From Pseudobdellovibrionaceae bacterium (GTDB lineage: Bacteria > Bdellovibrionota > FAC87 > UBA2466 > JACKAF01): a stretch of 64,000 nt of DNA. A program made the position numbers and the translations under genes. Below, piece by piece: positions 1 to 8,347 of this stretch; positions within the stretch are counted from its first letter, which is position 1, and each line of letters starts with the position of its first letter. Below the pieces are notes generated by a model. It saw only the letters and a list, made by a program, of their open reading frames with translations, had not been told where the DNA came from and searched no databases. Where the stretch lies: assembly GCA_020635235.1 (NCBI GenBank), contig JACKAF010000002.1, positions 248,001 to 312,000 on the forward strand, read 5' to 3'.

Positions 1-573
1 GTCGCGCCGGTTGTCCCAAATCTTCCCGTGCAAAACCAGGTGGTGAATAACAACCCACCTGCACTAGGCACGCCTACGATTGTTAACAGAGTTCAGCAGC
101 AAGCGACGAACAACGGAACAGTGGCTACCGTGGCCCGAGCGATCCCGCGGACTCGGCCACCCGCATCGGTCGCGCGGACGGGTGGCGGAAGTACCGTTCC
201 ACTTCGTCTAAATCAAGGGCGGGTCTTTGCCGTGGCGGCTTCACGCGAACCGGCTTCTCTAAATGTGAATCAACGCCCCACGAGTTCTGAAGCCATAGCG
301 GAAGCCACTGCAGTGTCCAAACTACTGGATTTTGATTCGAACTATGTGCGTGGCTCCACACGGGATCAACTACGCACCAGCGCCGCACCGGCGCCGATCG
401 TGGCTGCGGCGCCTTCAACAAGCACGCCGGCGGTGGCCAAGAGTGGGACCCTCGCTTCGCCGAATTACACCACGGCGATCCCGGCGGCGAGTGGCACAGT
501 GCAGGCCGGAACGGGTTCTTCAATTTTCGATATTCTTGTAGGAGGGGACGAGCGTAAGCACGCTAAGCCCTAA
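1..573 (+). CDS. Ala/Pro/Thr-rich hypothetical protein, 5' end outside window
   Basis: The reading frame is open from base 1 to a TAA at 571-573, so the true start lies upstream and only the C-terminal ~190 residues are visible. The composition is low-complexity: rich in Ala, Pro, Thr, Val, Asn and Gln, with few charges. That is typical of a disordered or surface-exposed tail, and no catalytic motif is visible. A strong hairpin with a T-run follows at 637-681, so this is the last gene of its unit. I do not recognise a family. A first in-window GTG at 28 is unlikely to be the start, because the frame continues upstream without a stop or a ribosome binding site. Confidence 0.6.
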   Translation, partial: VAPVVPNLPVQNQVVNNNPPALGTPTIVNRVQQQATNNGTVATVARAIPRTRPPASVARTGGGSTVPLRLNQGRVFAVAASREPASLNVNQRPTSSEAIAEATAVSKLLDFDSNYVRGSTRDQLRTSAAPAPIVAAAPSTSTPAVAKSGTLASPNYTTAIPAASGTVQAGTGSSIFDILVGGDERKHAKP

Positions 574-636
574 GGATTTTCTTGGGGGATGGGAGTAAGA
601 AACAGGGGAAAGACTTACGATACCCTGGCCAACAGT

Positions 637-681
637 GGGGAGAGCACGAGGTCCCTTTAGCTCGGCTCTCCCCTTTTTTTT
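637..681 (+). terminator. Rho-independent terminator
   Basis: GGGGAGAGC at 637-645 pairs with GCTCTCCCC at 665-673. A secondary GAG/CTC pairing lies inside the loop, and eight to nine T residues follow the stem. It ends the transcript of the Ala/Pro-rich gene on the plus strand. Confidence 0.85.
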
Positions 682-767
682 AATTGTGAAGTTTTCCGCA
701 CATTCTCAGTAAAACTCCAGAAACTGCTGTTTTGCGTCGAAGAGTCGATCGAAGCCCGTGTGTACCC

Positions 768-1652
768 ATGCGTGTATGGAAGCAAAATAGCGGTTCTGCC
801 GCGACCTTTTTATTAGCCGTGCTGGTAGTCTTTGGTATCCCTGCGTACCTCGCGACCCATGGAATCCCGACTGCTTTCAACTTCTATTTGGGAAAGCCCA
901 TAGGTGAGATCCGAGCCCGTGGACTTGTTGAAAGACGCCACCCGTATTCTCCGGCTTTTCTTCCCGTTAAAAGTGGGGATCCCATTTATCTCGGTGATGT
1001 GATTTACACCGGGCCGCGGAGTGAGGCCCTAGTGATGCTGAGCGGGGGGCGAGCGCTGGAAATTCTACCAAGCACACTCGTTACTCTTGCCGCAGCCGAC
1101 ATCAACAGCGTAGATACAAACGTTTACCTAGGGCAGGTCCGCTCAGGTGGAAGTCGCCCCTACTCGTTACGTTCAAGTGATATCCGCGGGCTTGATGCTC
1201 CCGTTTTTGATCTTTTCAAATACCTTTCCGGTTCGAAGTATGCGGTTGCGGGGAGCAATCGGCCCACCGCTGTCGGTGCTCTGTACGATCGCATGGTGAC
1301 CAAAGTGGAAGGCGCGGTGGACGCTGTTGCCGGGAAAAAGAAGCGCCTGCCAGCGAGCGTGGGACCGGTTTCATCCAGTCGGCTTGCCTTTCTAGCTCCT
1401 GATGCAAAAGAGCTTCGCGTGCGCAAGAACAAGCGTACAGAGCTCAAGTGGAAGCAGTCGCTGAAGGGAGTTACTTATGTGGTGGAAGTCGCACCCAACC
1501 AAGATTTTAGCGGAAAGATTGTAGAGCGCACTAAGCGTACGAGCACTTCTTTACGTTTGCACAAAGAGGGCACGTACTATGTGCGGGTGCGTACTGTCGT
1601 CCGCGGGCAGTGGGTAAGTACGCCGGTAAAAACGTTTACGGTGACGGACTAG
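768..1652 (+). CDS. FecR-like membrane-anchored protein
   Basis: The predicted protein is 294 aa, with an N-terminal membrane segment (about residues 8-32, rich in Leu/Val/Phe/Ala). A FecR-like beta region follows (about 45-130: a Val-Lys-Ser-Gly-Asp-Pro-Ile-Tyr-Leu-Gly-Asp stretch, then Ile-Tyr-Thr and a leucine/serine-rich strand). The C-terminal ~80 residues resemble a fibronectin-III-like strand repeat (Tyr-Val-Val-Glu-Val-Ala, Tyr-Tyr-Val-Arg-Val-Arg). FecR-domain proteins sit in the periplasm on an inner-membrane anchor and often pair with signalling proteins. ATG at 768 is preferred because the hydrophobic anchor follows directly; an in-frame TTG at 732 would add 12 basic residues. The stop is 2 bases before the next start, so the two genes are one unit. 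The family call is moderate. Confidence 0.6.
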   Translation: MRVWKQNSGSAATFLLAVLVVFGIPAYLATHGIPTAFNFYLGKPIGEIRARGLVERRHPYSPAFLPVKSGDPIYLGDVIYTGPRSEALVMLSGGRALEILPSTLVTLAAADINSVDTNVYLGQVRSGGSRPYSLRSSDIRGLDAPVFDLFKYLSGSKYAVAGSNRPTAVGALYDRMVTKVEGAVDAVAGKKKRLPASVGPVSSSRLAFLAPDAKELRVRKNKRTELKWKQSLKGVTYVVEVAPNQDFSGKIVERTKRTSTSLRLHKEGTYYVRVRTVVRGQWVSTPVKTFTVTD

Positions 1653-1654
1653 AT

Positions 1655-2824
1655 ATGAGCTACAAACGCATATTTGTTGTGGCGGGCCTTTTGATCGCCC
1701 TAGTCGTAGCGAGCTTTGGCTTTGAAACCTTGATGACACTAATTCCGTCTGACGCTTTTCTGGCATTGGTCGGGGAAGCGCCCGAGAAAGCGCTTAAAAA
1801 ACCAGACTTCGACGAGGCGATTGCCCAATGGCTCTTTGAGGTCCGCACCCGTCAGCTCGTACCAGCGGTGAAGCGTCTTGCCGGACGTGCCAACCCAACT
1901 TGTGATTTTAGTTCCTGTACCGATTCGAACCCCTTGTGCGCGTACAAACCCGAACTGAACGAAGCGCAGCTAGCTTACTGCACCCGCTTTCTATCAACGC
2001 ATATCGCCGCTTATCTAGAACGCGCTCAGGCTGGGAATACTCCGGTCTTGGCTGTAGAAGAAAGCTTTGGCGACGCAAAGAATCCAGCTCGTACGATTGC
2101 CTCGATTGATGGGGCCGTCGAATTTAGTACGCCTGTGTTAAAAGCGGCCAACCCCCGCCGATTTGAGGTGGTTTATTTTATGGCAAAACCGCTTTGGCAA
2201 AAACTCTTTGATCCTTATGTTGGGTTTAATCTCGAGGCAGGTAAACGAGTCCCCGAGTTTGAGGGAGACGCGGATTTGCTGTTAAGCGCCCTCGGTCTGA
2301 CTGTTGCGTTGGAAGCAGATAAAAACAATCTGGGCCCGTTGAATGTGGGGGAATGGGAAGGAACCGGAAACTTTACGCAAATGGAGTACGATCTAATCTA
2401 CTCGTCCTTACCCTCACAGATGGTCAACCCAAAGCGCTCTGTGAATCGCAATCTTGTCATGCAGGTCAATTTAAAACTAGGGGATCAAGTAGGAGATGAA
2501 GGTGGACTCATCTGGAAAGTTGCCGAGGGGGATTCCTACTGGGCCCGTTATTGGTATGATTTCGGGCTCTATAAACTAGACATAATAAAAGTAGCGGCGG
2601 ACGGGACCTCGGAAATCCTGGCGAGTGGAGGGCAGACCGTCCAGCAACCATCAGGTACGATGAAGGTTGAAATTGATGCGCACAGCATTCGCGCTTTCCT
2701 CGGGACCCTTAAGGCCGAGGCGCACGACAGTTCGCTCAAAGGACCGGGTTTTGTGGGAGTACGCGGTACTCGCGCTTCACTAGATTGGTTCTGGGCCGAA
2801 AGTTTGAACCCTGCCGCCGACTAG
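1655..2824 (+). CDS. Membrane-anchored protein with LamG/DUF1080-like C-terminal domain
   Basis: The protein is 389 aa. One N-terminal membrane segment (residues ~5-30) precedes a central region of unknown type holding a Cys cluster (four Cys within ~15 residues, near residues 85-115). The C-terminal half (about 230-385) has the alternating pattern Gly-Gly-Leu-Ile-Trp-Lys, then Tyr-Trp-Ala-Arg-Tyr-Trp, then Tyr-Lys-Leu-Asp. This is characteristic of concanavalin-like jelly-roll domains such as LamG or the 3-keto-disaccharide hydrolase family, which bind glycans. ATG 1655 follows the upstream FecR-like stop by 2 bases, pointing to translational coupling. The stop overlaps the stop of the convergent symporter gene by 4 bases. 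Function unknown; the domain call is by pattern only. Confidence 0.55.
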   Translation: MSYKRIFVVAGLLIALVVASFGFETLMTLIPSDAFLALVGEAPEKALKKPDFDEAIAQWLFEVRTRQLVPAVKRLAGRANPTCDFSSCTDSNPLCAYKPELNEAQLAYCTRFLSTHIAAYLERAQAGNTPVLAVEESFGDAKNPARTIASIDGAVEFSTPVLKAANPRRFEVVYFMAKPLWQKLFDPYVGFNLEAGKRVPEFEGDADLLLSALGLTVALEADKNNLGPLNVGEWEGTGNFTQMEYDLIYSSLPSQMVNPKRSVNRNLVMQVNLKLGDQVGDEGGLIWKVAEGDSYWARYWYDFGLYKLDIIKVAADGTSEILASGGQTVQQPSGTMKVEIDAHSIRAFLGTLKAEAHDSSLKGPGFVGVRGTRASLDWFWAESLNPAAD

Positions 2825-4194
2825 AAGTGCTTCTTAAACTGCCCCGCGTGCAGTTTTTCAAAGTAAATCTTGGTTTCTTTACGGATGCGCGGAAGCATCA
2901 ATAAAACAGCTGTGAGATTTGGTATCACCATCAGGCCGAGCAAAATATCAGACAAGTTCAGTAACGGACCCAGCTTCCACAAGGCCCCTACGACGGGGAG
3001 CAAACAATAAAAAAAGCGGTAAGGGATGGTCCCTTTGGCACCGAACATGTAATCCCATGCGCGCTCGCCGTAGTAGGACCAGCTGATGAGCGTAGAGTAA
3101 GCAAATAGCAGCACTCCAATCGGGACAAAATACTTTCCAAAACCGGGGATGCAGCTATCAAAGGCCATGGCGGTTAAGGTAACCCCGTTGGCTTCTTCGG
3201 AGGCCCAGACGCCTGAGACAAGAATAACGAGCGCCGTCATCGTGCACACGACAACCGTATCGATGAACGGCCCAAGCATCGCCACTAAACCTTCACGGAT
3301 GGGCTCTTTGGTGGAGGCCGCTGAGTGGGCAATGGGAGCAGAACCCAGGCCGGCTTCGTTGGAAAAGCAAGCCCGCTTCACACCCTGAATAATTACAAAG
3401 CGGACCGCGATCCCAGCAAAAGCGCCTTGTGCGGCAGTGCCGGTAAAGGCGTCTTTGACGATGTGATAAAAGATATCCGGGAGTGCCGAGGCATTCCACA
3501 GAATCACGACGAGCGCCCCACCTATGTAGATGACGGCCATAAATGGTACGAGAAACGACGTCACATGCGCGATGCGCTTAATCCCACCTAGGATGGCGAG
3601 GGCCGCAAACACGGCCATAAAGATTCCGGTCGCGATGTGGGGAATGCCGAAGCTATCGTGAAAAATTGCCGCGACTTCATGGGTCTGGAACATGTTTCCG
3701 ATCCCGACGGCGCTAAAGGCACAAGCAAACGCGAAAAACACAGCCATCGGTTTCCATTTCGGTCCAAGGCCCAATTCAATATAGTGCATCGGGCCGCCGT
3801 GCACTTCACCATTTTCATCGACACGCCGGTAGAGAATAGACAAGGAACACTCAGCGAACTTGGTCATCATGCCGAGTACGCCGGTAGCGATCATCCAAAA
3901 AGTAGCGCCGGGTCCCCCTACGTGAATCGCTACGGCAACTCCGGATATATTTCCCAGTCCGACCGTTGCGGAAAGCGCTGTGCAGAGAGCCTGAAAGTGA
4001 GTGATCTGACCGGGATCGTCTGGATCGTCATAGCAACCGCGTACGATCGCAACGGCGTGAGCAAAACCTCGGAACTGCAAGCCTTTGAAGAGAATGGTCA
4101 GCAGTAGGCCAGTCCCGCAAAGAACCGCAACCAAAGGAAGACCCCAGACGTAGCCGACGGCTACCTCCAAGAAAGCATTCAAAGTCGGTAACAT
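2821..4194 (-). CDS. Alanine/glycine:cation symporter (AGCS family)
   Basis: The protein is 457 aa with about 11 hydrophobic helices, the usual length for the AGCS (TC 2.A.25) family, which imports alanine or glycine with Na+ across the inner membrane. Family signatures are visible. One is the N-terminal region where a Gln-Phe-Arg segment precedes Phe-Gln-Ala-Leu-Cys-Thr-Ala-Leu-Ser-Ala-Thr-Val-Gly-Leu-Gly-Asn-Ile. The others are Gly-Gly-Pro-Gly-Ala-Thr-Phe-Trp-Met and Phe-Ser-Asn-Glu-Ala-Gly-Leu-Gly-Ser-Ala-Pro-Ile-Ala-His. It is the third gene of a minus-strand unit, starting 11 bases after the stop of the kinase/receiver gene. It has no promoter of its own that I can see, so it is probably transcribed from the sigma-54-type promoter near 6220. 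A transporter co-transcribed with a signalling protein may supply or sense its amino acid. Confidence 0.88.
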   Translation of the reverse strand: MLPTLNAFLEVAVGYVWGLPLVAVLCGTGLLLTILFKGLQFRGFAHAVAIVRGCYDDPDDPGQITHFQALCTALSATVGLGNISGVAVAIHVGGPGATFWMIATGVLGMMTKFAECSLSILYRRVDENGEVHGGPMHYIELGLGPKWKPMAVFFAFACAFSAVGIGNMFQTHEVAAIFHDSFGIPHIATGIFMAVFAALAILGGIKRIAHVTSFLVPFMAVIYIGGALVVILWNASALPDIFYHIVKDAFTGTAAQGAFAGIAVRFVIIQGVKRACFSNEAGLGSAPIAHSAASTKEPIREGLVAMLGPFIDTVVVCTMTALVILVSGVWASEEANGVTLTAMAFDSCIPGFGKYFVPIGVLLFAYSTLISWSYYGERAWDYMFGAKGTIPYRFFYCLLPVVGALWKLGPLLNLSDILLGLMVIPNLTAVLLMLPRIRKETKIYFEKLHAGQFKKHF

Positions 4195-4205
4195 AGGCTC
4201 GGATG

Positions 4206-5609
4206 CTACGATCCGGGTTGCCCGATGGCAACACTGGCGCCATCAATTTTTGCGCCCCAGGGCGGGGCCTTTCCGATGATTTCTCGAATCCAGGGGAGTG
4301 GGCCAAATCGCCATTTGGGATGCCCCGTTGTGAGGTAGATATTGGTGAAGCCCAAATCTGCGATACGGCGGGAAACTTCTTCACCGCGCTCTCCGTTGGC
4401 AAGCTCGACGTCGACGTAGATGGGATTACTGAGAGAGAAAAGGTGCGCTTCGCGAAAGAATTCACCGGGTTCCTCAAAAATCTTGAGAGACTGGTTTTCG
4501 GATTTTGCAACTAAGCGCCACATGTTGCGTACCAGCGGATCGTCTTCAATCAGCACCGTTTCTTGCTGGTGCTCCTCCGCCCACTCGATCGGCAAACTTG
4601 CCACCAGCGGTTTAGGAAGGAGCCGTACGCCCCATCGACTACAATCGGCCTGTAAGGAGGGCTTGTCGTAGCACCCCGTCACTAGGATGGCGTTTTTTTC
4701 GAGTCCGAGTTCCAGGATAAGCTCGAGGCCGTTGTGCTCCTGTCCTTCGAGCTCATAGTCGACGAGGCAGAGCAGGTCGGTGCGAGGCAAAGTGAGACTT
4801 TTAGCTGCGAAGTCTTTGCCCTCGCCAAAATGGTGTACCTGCTTGTTTGAGCTCCCCTTTTGCAGCCGACTATCCCAAATGGCGTGGACTGACGGATCGT
4901 CGTCTAAACACAATACATGGGTTTTTTCAGAGAGCATCAACCTAGGGACAAACCACTTGGGGGGCTCTGCGCGCGGCACGGAAAGCCAGATGCGGGTGTA
5001 GGCGGGTTCGCGGTGCAGCTCCAGCTTTCCTCCCCAGCACTCTAACTTTTCAGTTACGGAGGCAAAAAGCGCTCTTGTCGCGGAATTGTCTTCCACACTC
5101 GCCGCCTGAATTTCTATGACGACCTGATCGCGATTGGTTTCTAACCGCATTGTTGCCGGACCATGTAGGTGTCCACCAAAAAGAGAATGTAAGGCGGCGA
5201 CAAAAGGCTTTTGGGGAACCCAAACAAAACCGGCATTGAGCGTGGTCTGCGCGGGAGACACGACGTCCAAACCACGGGATCTTGCCGCCGCGAGGACGCG
5301 CTCACAGATGGGAAGAAGCCATTGGGTGCTCGGGCTTTCTGGTGCGCAAACAATGTTTGCTGAAGGCACACTTTCTGGAGACGGGAGCAGACTATTCGTG
5401 ATGTCCTGGATCCGAGTCAACGCTTGCTGGATGAGCAGCCGCTTTTCCTCGGGAAGCTCCTGGAGATCTTCCTGAAGAAGAAAGAGTGCGCTCAATGGAG
5501 AGCGAATATCGTGGGCGATCTTGGCGGCCTGAGCGCTCAAGGCTCCCGAGGCCCGTTTCTGGAAAATAAATCCGCTGACTTTCTCCGCCCATGTTCGAAG
5601 AGATTTCAT
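4206..5609 (-). CDS. Degenerate histidine kinase with two C-terminal receiver domains
   Basis: The protein is 467 aa, soluble. The N-terminal HisKA helix carries the phospho-acceptor motif His-Asp-Ile-Arg-Ser-Pro-Leu (about residues 33-39). The ATPase domain that should follow (about 110-215) lacks recognisable N and G boxes. A first receiver domain (about 230-340) has Leu-Asp-Asp-Asp, an Asp in Val-Asp-Tyr-Glu-Leu and a Lys in Leu-Leu-Pro-Lys-Pro. A second (about 345-445) starts Ile-Glu-Asp-Asp-Pro and has Tyr-Val-Asp-Val-Glu. It is a paralogue of the kinase at the right end of the window, down to the final Leu-Pro-Trp-Ile-Arg and Gly-Lys-Ala-Pro-Pro-Trp. It therefore probably works as a phosphotransfer or scaffold protein rather than an active kinase. 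It overlaps the upstream exported-protein gene by 4 bases (ATGA). Confidence 0.75.
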   Translation of the reverse strand: MKSLRTWAEKVSGFIFQKRASGALSAQAAKIAHDIRSPLSALFLLQEDLQELPEEKRLLIQQALTRIQDITNSLLPSPESVPSANIVCAPESPSTQWLLPICERVLAAARSRGLDVVSPAQTTLNAGFVWVPQKPFVAALHSLFGGHLHGPATMRLETNRDQVVIEIQAASVEDNSATRALFASVTEKLECWGGKLELHREPAYTRIWLSVPRAEPPKWFVPRLMLSEKTHVLCLDDDPSVHAIWDSRLQKGSSNKQVHHFGEGKDFAAKSLTLPRTDLLCLVDYELEGQEHNGLELILELGLEKNAILVTGCYDKPSLQADCSRWGVRLLPKPLVASLPIEWAEEHQQETVLIEDDPLVRNMWRLVAKSENQSLKIFEEPGEFFREAHLFSLSNPIYVDVELANGERGEEVSRRIADLGFTNIYLTTGHPKWRFGPLPWIREIIGKAPPWGAKIDGASVAIGQPGS

Positions 5610-6187
5610 TTTGGTTTTTCTTTCTCGGGCGTCTTCGGTTTGGCGGTTCCTGGTGTGGAATGAAAAGAATACGAAAGTGGTGGAGAGGTGTTTTTTCCCG
5701 CGTAGCGGTTAGGGCAACTGACTGTGAATATCCATCCCTCGTCGGTGTCCGGGCGACTCTGACAAAAATGTAACTCTTCGATGCTGCTCTTCTGAACATG
5801 GCTGCAGCTTACTGCAAAGGCTTCCTTTGCGGACTGAAGAAGTTTTTGGTTTAGCATTGATGCGGTTTTGCTCGTAACGCCCTTGGAAGGCGTATCCAGT
5901 GTTAGGCTGACGAGGTGAGTGGGTTGGGAAGGCGCGTGTTTTAGCGTAATGACGGCGCGGCTTCCGGCCTGGCACGGAACGATGAAACTAGTCAGCTCCA
6001 CGTCGCTTTGTTGAAGGTGTTGAACTTCCATCGCCTCCGGCTTGCAGGGGCCGTGCGAAGTTTCCTGGAGTAGGTTGATAAAAACCTCAGCTAGCGGCCC
6101 GCCTTGGGCTGTTCGCCACTCGGCTGTTTCGGGCAGTCGGGCCCCTAGAGCCAGAAACACAAATATCAGCATGAACGGGTAGCGCAC
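5606..6187 (-). CDS. Exported protein of unknown function
   Basis: The protein is 193 aa with an N-terminal hydrophobic signal-like segment (Phe-Met-Leu-Ile-Phe-Val-Phe-Leu-Ala-Leu). The mature part has four or five Cys, plausible for disulphides in the periplasm, and ends in a Pro/Lys/Glu tail. The likely start is GTG at 6187, with AGAGG 6 bases upstream. An ATG at 6172 is possible but has no spaced ribosome binding site. It is the first gene of the unit exported protein, kinase/receivers, AGCS symporter. A very good sigma-54 element lies just upstream, with two copies of the GTCTC-type palindrome beyond it. No family recognised. Confidence 0.65.
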   Translation of the reverse strand: MRYPFMLIFVFLALGARLPETAEWRTAQGGPLAEVFINLLQETSHGPCKPEAMEVQHLQQSDVELTSFIVPCQAGSRAVITLKHAPSQPTHLVSLTLDTPSKGVTSKTASMLNQKLLQSAKEAFAVSCSHVQKSSIEELHFCQSRPDTDEGWIFTVSCPNRYAGKNTSPPLSYSFHSTPGTAKPKTPEKEKPK

Positions 6188-6211
6188 TCCTCACCTCTCG
6201 GGTGCCCTAAG

Positions 6212-6228
6212 TGCAACGAAGGTGCCAT
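6212..6228 (-). promoter_or_regulatory. Sigma-54 promoter of the 6187-2821 unit
   Basis: Reading the minus strand gives TGGCACC-TTCG-TTGC. The -24 GG is at 6226-6225, the -12 GC at 6214-6213, and the spacing is exactly 10. The predicted start of transcription is near 6201, giving a 14-base leader before GTG 6187. Confidence 0.75.
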
Positions 6229-6268
6229 GCGGCGGCCTTAAAATGATTGGGGAATTCGAGGTAAATGT

Positions 6269-6312
6269 TTCTCAAAAGCGAGACAGAGGGGGTTTTGTCT
6301 CGATCCTGAGAC
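6269..6312 (-). promoter_or_regulatory. Candidate enhancer: two GTCTC-type palindromes
   Basis: On the minus strand GTCTCGCTTTTGAGAA occupies 6284-6269, and on either strand GTCTCGATCCTGAGAC occupies 6297-6312. Both fit the GTCTCR-N4-YGRRMN pattern found upstream of five other sigma-54-type promoters here. They sit about 43 and 71 bases upstream of the -24 element. Confidence 0.6.
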
Positions 6313-6323
6313 GAGAGCTTACA

Positions 6324-6352
6324 CCCGCCCGGGGCCCTGAAACCCGGGCGGG
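6324..6352 (-). terminator. GC-rich hairpin after the RCC1 gene
   Basis: A perfect 10-base inverted repeat, CCCGCCCGGG at 6324-6333 and CCCGGGCGGG at 6343-6352, lies 13 bases past the stop of the RCC1 lipoprotein gene. The minus-strand tail has no good T-run, so termination is probable but not certain. It may also insulate that gene from the promoter and enhancer region to its left. Confidence 0.5.
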
Positions 6353-6365
6353 CTAAGCCGTCTTT

Positions 6366-7997
6366 TTAGTCGAGGGGTATTAAAGTTGGGGTGTCGATGC
6401 TCCCTTTGCTGGAATCTACACCAAGCCTACCGTGGCCGTTGTAGCCCCAGCTGTAGGCTCTATCACCAAAGATCGCATAAGAGCTGTCGTGGCCGAGTGC
6501 GATCTGTACCGGAGAAAAACTTGAGGGCACGACCTCTTCGGGGTATCGGCTGTGGCCGTAGCCGCCGACACCGAGCTGTCCGAGATGTCCTAGACCCCAG
6601 CAAAGGAGGTTTGAGTCGCGAATCGCACAACCGTGGTTGTCGCCCAGCGAAACCGAACTAACGCCACCATCAAAAATCCTGGTGGGGGTTTTGAAGACAT
6701 TCCAGTCCCCGTTTCCTAAGGCGTACCAAGTGCCATCGCCCCAGCAGTAAAGAGATCCGTCACCCTTGATGGCGCATGACTGATGATCGCCTGCTGCCAC
6801 TTGTTTTACGTCGCTTAAGTCGGAAACTTTTACCGGTGTGAGGCGCTGTTTGCGCGTTCCATCGCCTAATTGGCCAAGGTCGTTTCTGCCCCAGCAATAC
6901 GCCTCTCCATTTTCAAGCGCGGCGCACGTGTGCTGGGCACCCATGGCGATGCGAGTCGCCGCAGCCGGGAGCCCATCCACTTTGGTAGGTGTGATGTTTT
7001 GCTTAATTTTACCGTTGGCTTTTACAATACCAGCTTCGCCCTGATCGTTGCGTCCCCAGCACCAGACTTCCCCGGATCGGATGGCGCAAGTGCTTTGATA
7101 TGCGGCCGCAATGTCGGTGACGCTGGAATCCAAAGCGGTGACTTCGTAGGGGCGCTTCTGGTCCGCTGTACTATCGGAGCGTCCCACTTGGTAATAGTCG
7201 TTACGACCCCAGCAATAAGCTTTGCCACCGTTCAGCGCGCAGGTGTGATCGGCTCCGCCGGTAACCATGTTCACGCCGACTCCAATATCCAAAACTTCTT
7301 CGTCGGGTTCTCTTTTGTCAGTCTTGTTATTAACGCCGAGCTGGCCGTTATTGTTGTGGCCCCAGCAATAGAGTCGGCCGGTGGTGCTAATTCCGCAGGC
7401 GTGTCTTTGACCCGCGCCCAAGCGCACCAGGCGTTGAATACCGGTTCCTGAAAGTGTGCGCACTAACTGCCCGACGTTATCTCCGTCAGCATTGAGCGTG
7501 GCGCTCAGGTTTCCCGGGGTTTTGGGCGCAAAGCGAATCACGACCGAGCAACTTTCCAATCCACCCAGTGACGTGGGGCAGTTGTTCGAAGCGATTGAAA
7601 AATGTTGTGACGGGTGAATCTGAATCGTCAGATTAAAAATCGGGGTGAAGCCCCAGTTCGCAAAAATGGCTGTGTATTGAACCTGGTTTCCGACGCGTAC
7701 GTCGCCGTACTGCGCGACGTAAGATACGGCGGGCTGCGGACCCTGCGTTAGAGTAAGGTTACCAAAACTATAGGGATCAATTCCGGGCGGAAGATTGGGC
7801 ATCGTAGAACCACCACCGCTACCCGTATTATTCCCATTGTTATTGTTGGCGCTACCGCCACCAGCATCCGAATTCTGATTGTTTAGATTGCCGTTGTTAT
7901 TTGTGTTCACACCGGCCAATGATCCCAGGCCTTGGTTACGGCAACCGGCAAAAAAAGTAAGCAGAGCTAAAAGATTCAGGGTCAGAAAGCGATTCAT
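6366..7997 (-). CDS. RCC1-repeat lipoprotein
   Basis: The protein is 543 aa. The signal peptide ends in a lipobox (Phe-Phe-Ala-Gly-Cys, about residues 16-20), so it should be an outer-membrane or cell-surface lipoprotein. A linker rich in Asn and Gly follows (about 25-70). Next comes an Ig-like strand region resembling ASPM/SPD-2/Hydin-type domains (about 85-185: Phe-Ala-Asn-Trp-Gly-Phe, Cys-Ser-Val-Val-Ile-Arg-Phe-Ala-Pro). About seven RCC1 repeats follow, each with Cys-Ala-Ile/Leu and Tyr-Cys-Trp-Gly-Arg-Asn-Asp and Gly-Gln-Leu-Gly, forming a beta-propeller usually used for protein binding. It is a single-gene unit with its own sigma-54-type element about 100 bases upstream. The target of the propeller is unknown. 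Confidence 0.88.
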   Translation of the reverse strand: MNRFLTLNLLALLTFFAGCRNQGLGSLAGVNTNNNGNLNNQNSDAGGGSANNNNGNNTGSGGGSTMPNLPPGIDPYSFGNLTLTQGPQPAVSYVAQYGDVRVGNQVQYTAIFANWGFTPIFNLTIQIHPSQHFSIASNNCPTSLGGLESCSVVIRFAPKTPGNLSATLNADGDNVGQLVRTLSGTGIQRLVRLGAGQRHACGISTTGRLYCWGHNNNGQLGVNNKTDKREPDEEVLDIGVGVNMVTGGADHTCALNGGKAYCWGRNDYYQVGRSDSTADQKRPYEVTALDSSVTDIAAAYQSTCAIRSGEVWCWGRNDQGEAGIVKANGKIKQNITPTKVDGLPAAATRIAMGAQHTCAALENGEAYCWGRNDLGQLGDGTRKQRLTPVKVSDLSDVKQVAAGDHQSCAIKGDGSLYCWGDGTWYALGNGDWNVFKTPTRIFDGGVSSVSLGDNHGCAIRDSNLLCWGLGHLGQLGVGGYGHSRYPEEVVPSSFSPVQIALGHDSSYAIFGDRAYSWGYNGHGRLGVDSSKGSIDTPTLIPLD

Positions 7998-8096
7998 CCA
8001 AAACTCCCAGAAAGACTAAAAAGCGTTTGGTTGATGCGACTTGATTGATGAGTTTTTTGTGAAAAGTGCTTTGGTGCGGGTTCGGACTGAAGAATT

Positions 8097-8111
8097 GCAA
8101 AGGCGCTGCCA
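8097..8111 (-). promoter_or_regulatory. Sigma-54-type promoter of the RCC1 lipoprotein
   Basis: The minus strand reads TGGCAGC-GCCT-TTGC, with GG at 8110-8109 and GC at 8098-8097, spacing 10. This would leave a leader of about 88 bases before ATG 7997. Confidence 0.6.
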
Positions 8112-8151
8112 GTTCCCCAAGCCTACGCAAAACCGCAAAAACGTCGTACTT

Positions 8152-8284
8152 CTAGGCGCTTAGGGCCCCAAGAATGGTAAAAAAGCTAAGAATTACAAGG
8201 TGTTTACAGTCAGTATACGCAGGTTTTACGCTGCCAACGCCTTAGGCGCTGTTTAGCCTCTGTCCGGAAGACAGGCGCTTTACG
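8152..8284. repeat. Repeated AGGCGCT elements between divergent sigma-54-type promoters
   Basis: The 390-base gap 7998-8387 has no gene. It holds CTAGGCGCTTAG at 8152-8163, CTTAGGCGCTGTTTAG at 8241-8256 and ACAGGCGCTTTACG at 8271-8284; a fourth AGGCGCT lies inside the minus-strand promoter at 8101. CGCCTTAGGCG (8238-8248) is itself palindromic, and CTGTC-N5-GACAG follows at 8260-8274. The placement between two divergent sigma-54-type promoters suggests activator-binding sites different from the GTCTC element. Confidence 0.4.
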
Positions 8285-8347
8285 TCACCTTTTTCGCGTA
8301 TTCCTCAAGAAATCTAAAGGCTTCCGCACGAAATTGCTGCCTGCGTT

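Noticed and set aside
3637..4107. 156-codon plus-strand frame inside the symporter gene
   Set aside because: It is antisense to a well-supported AGCS gene and shows no domain.
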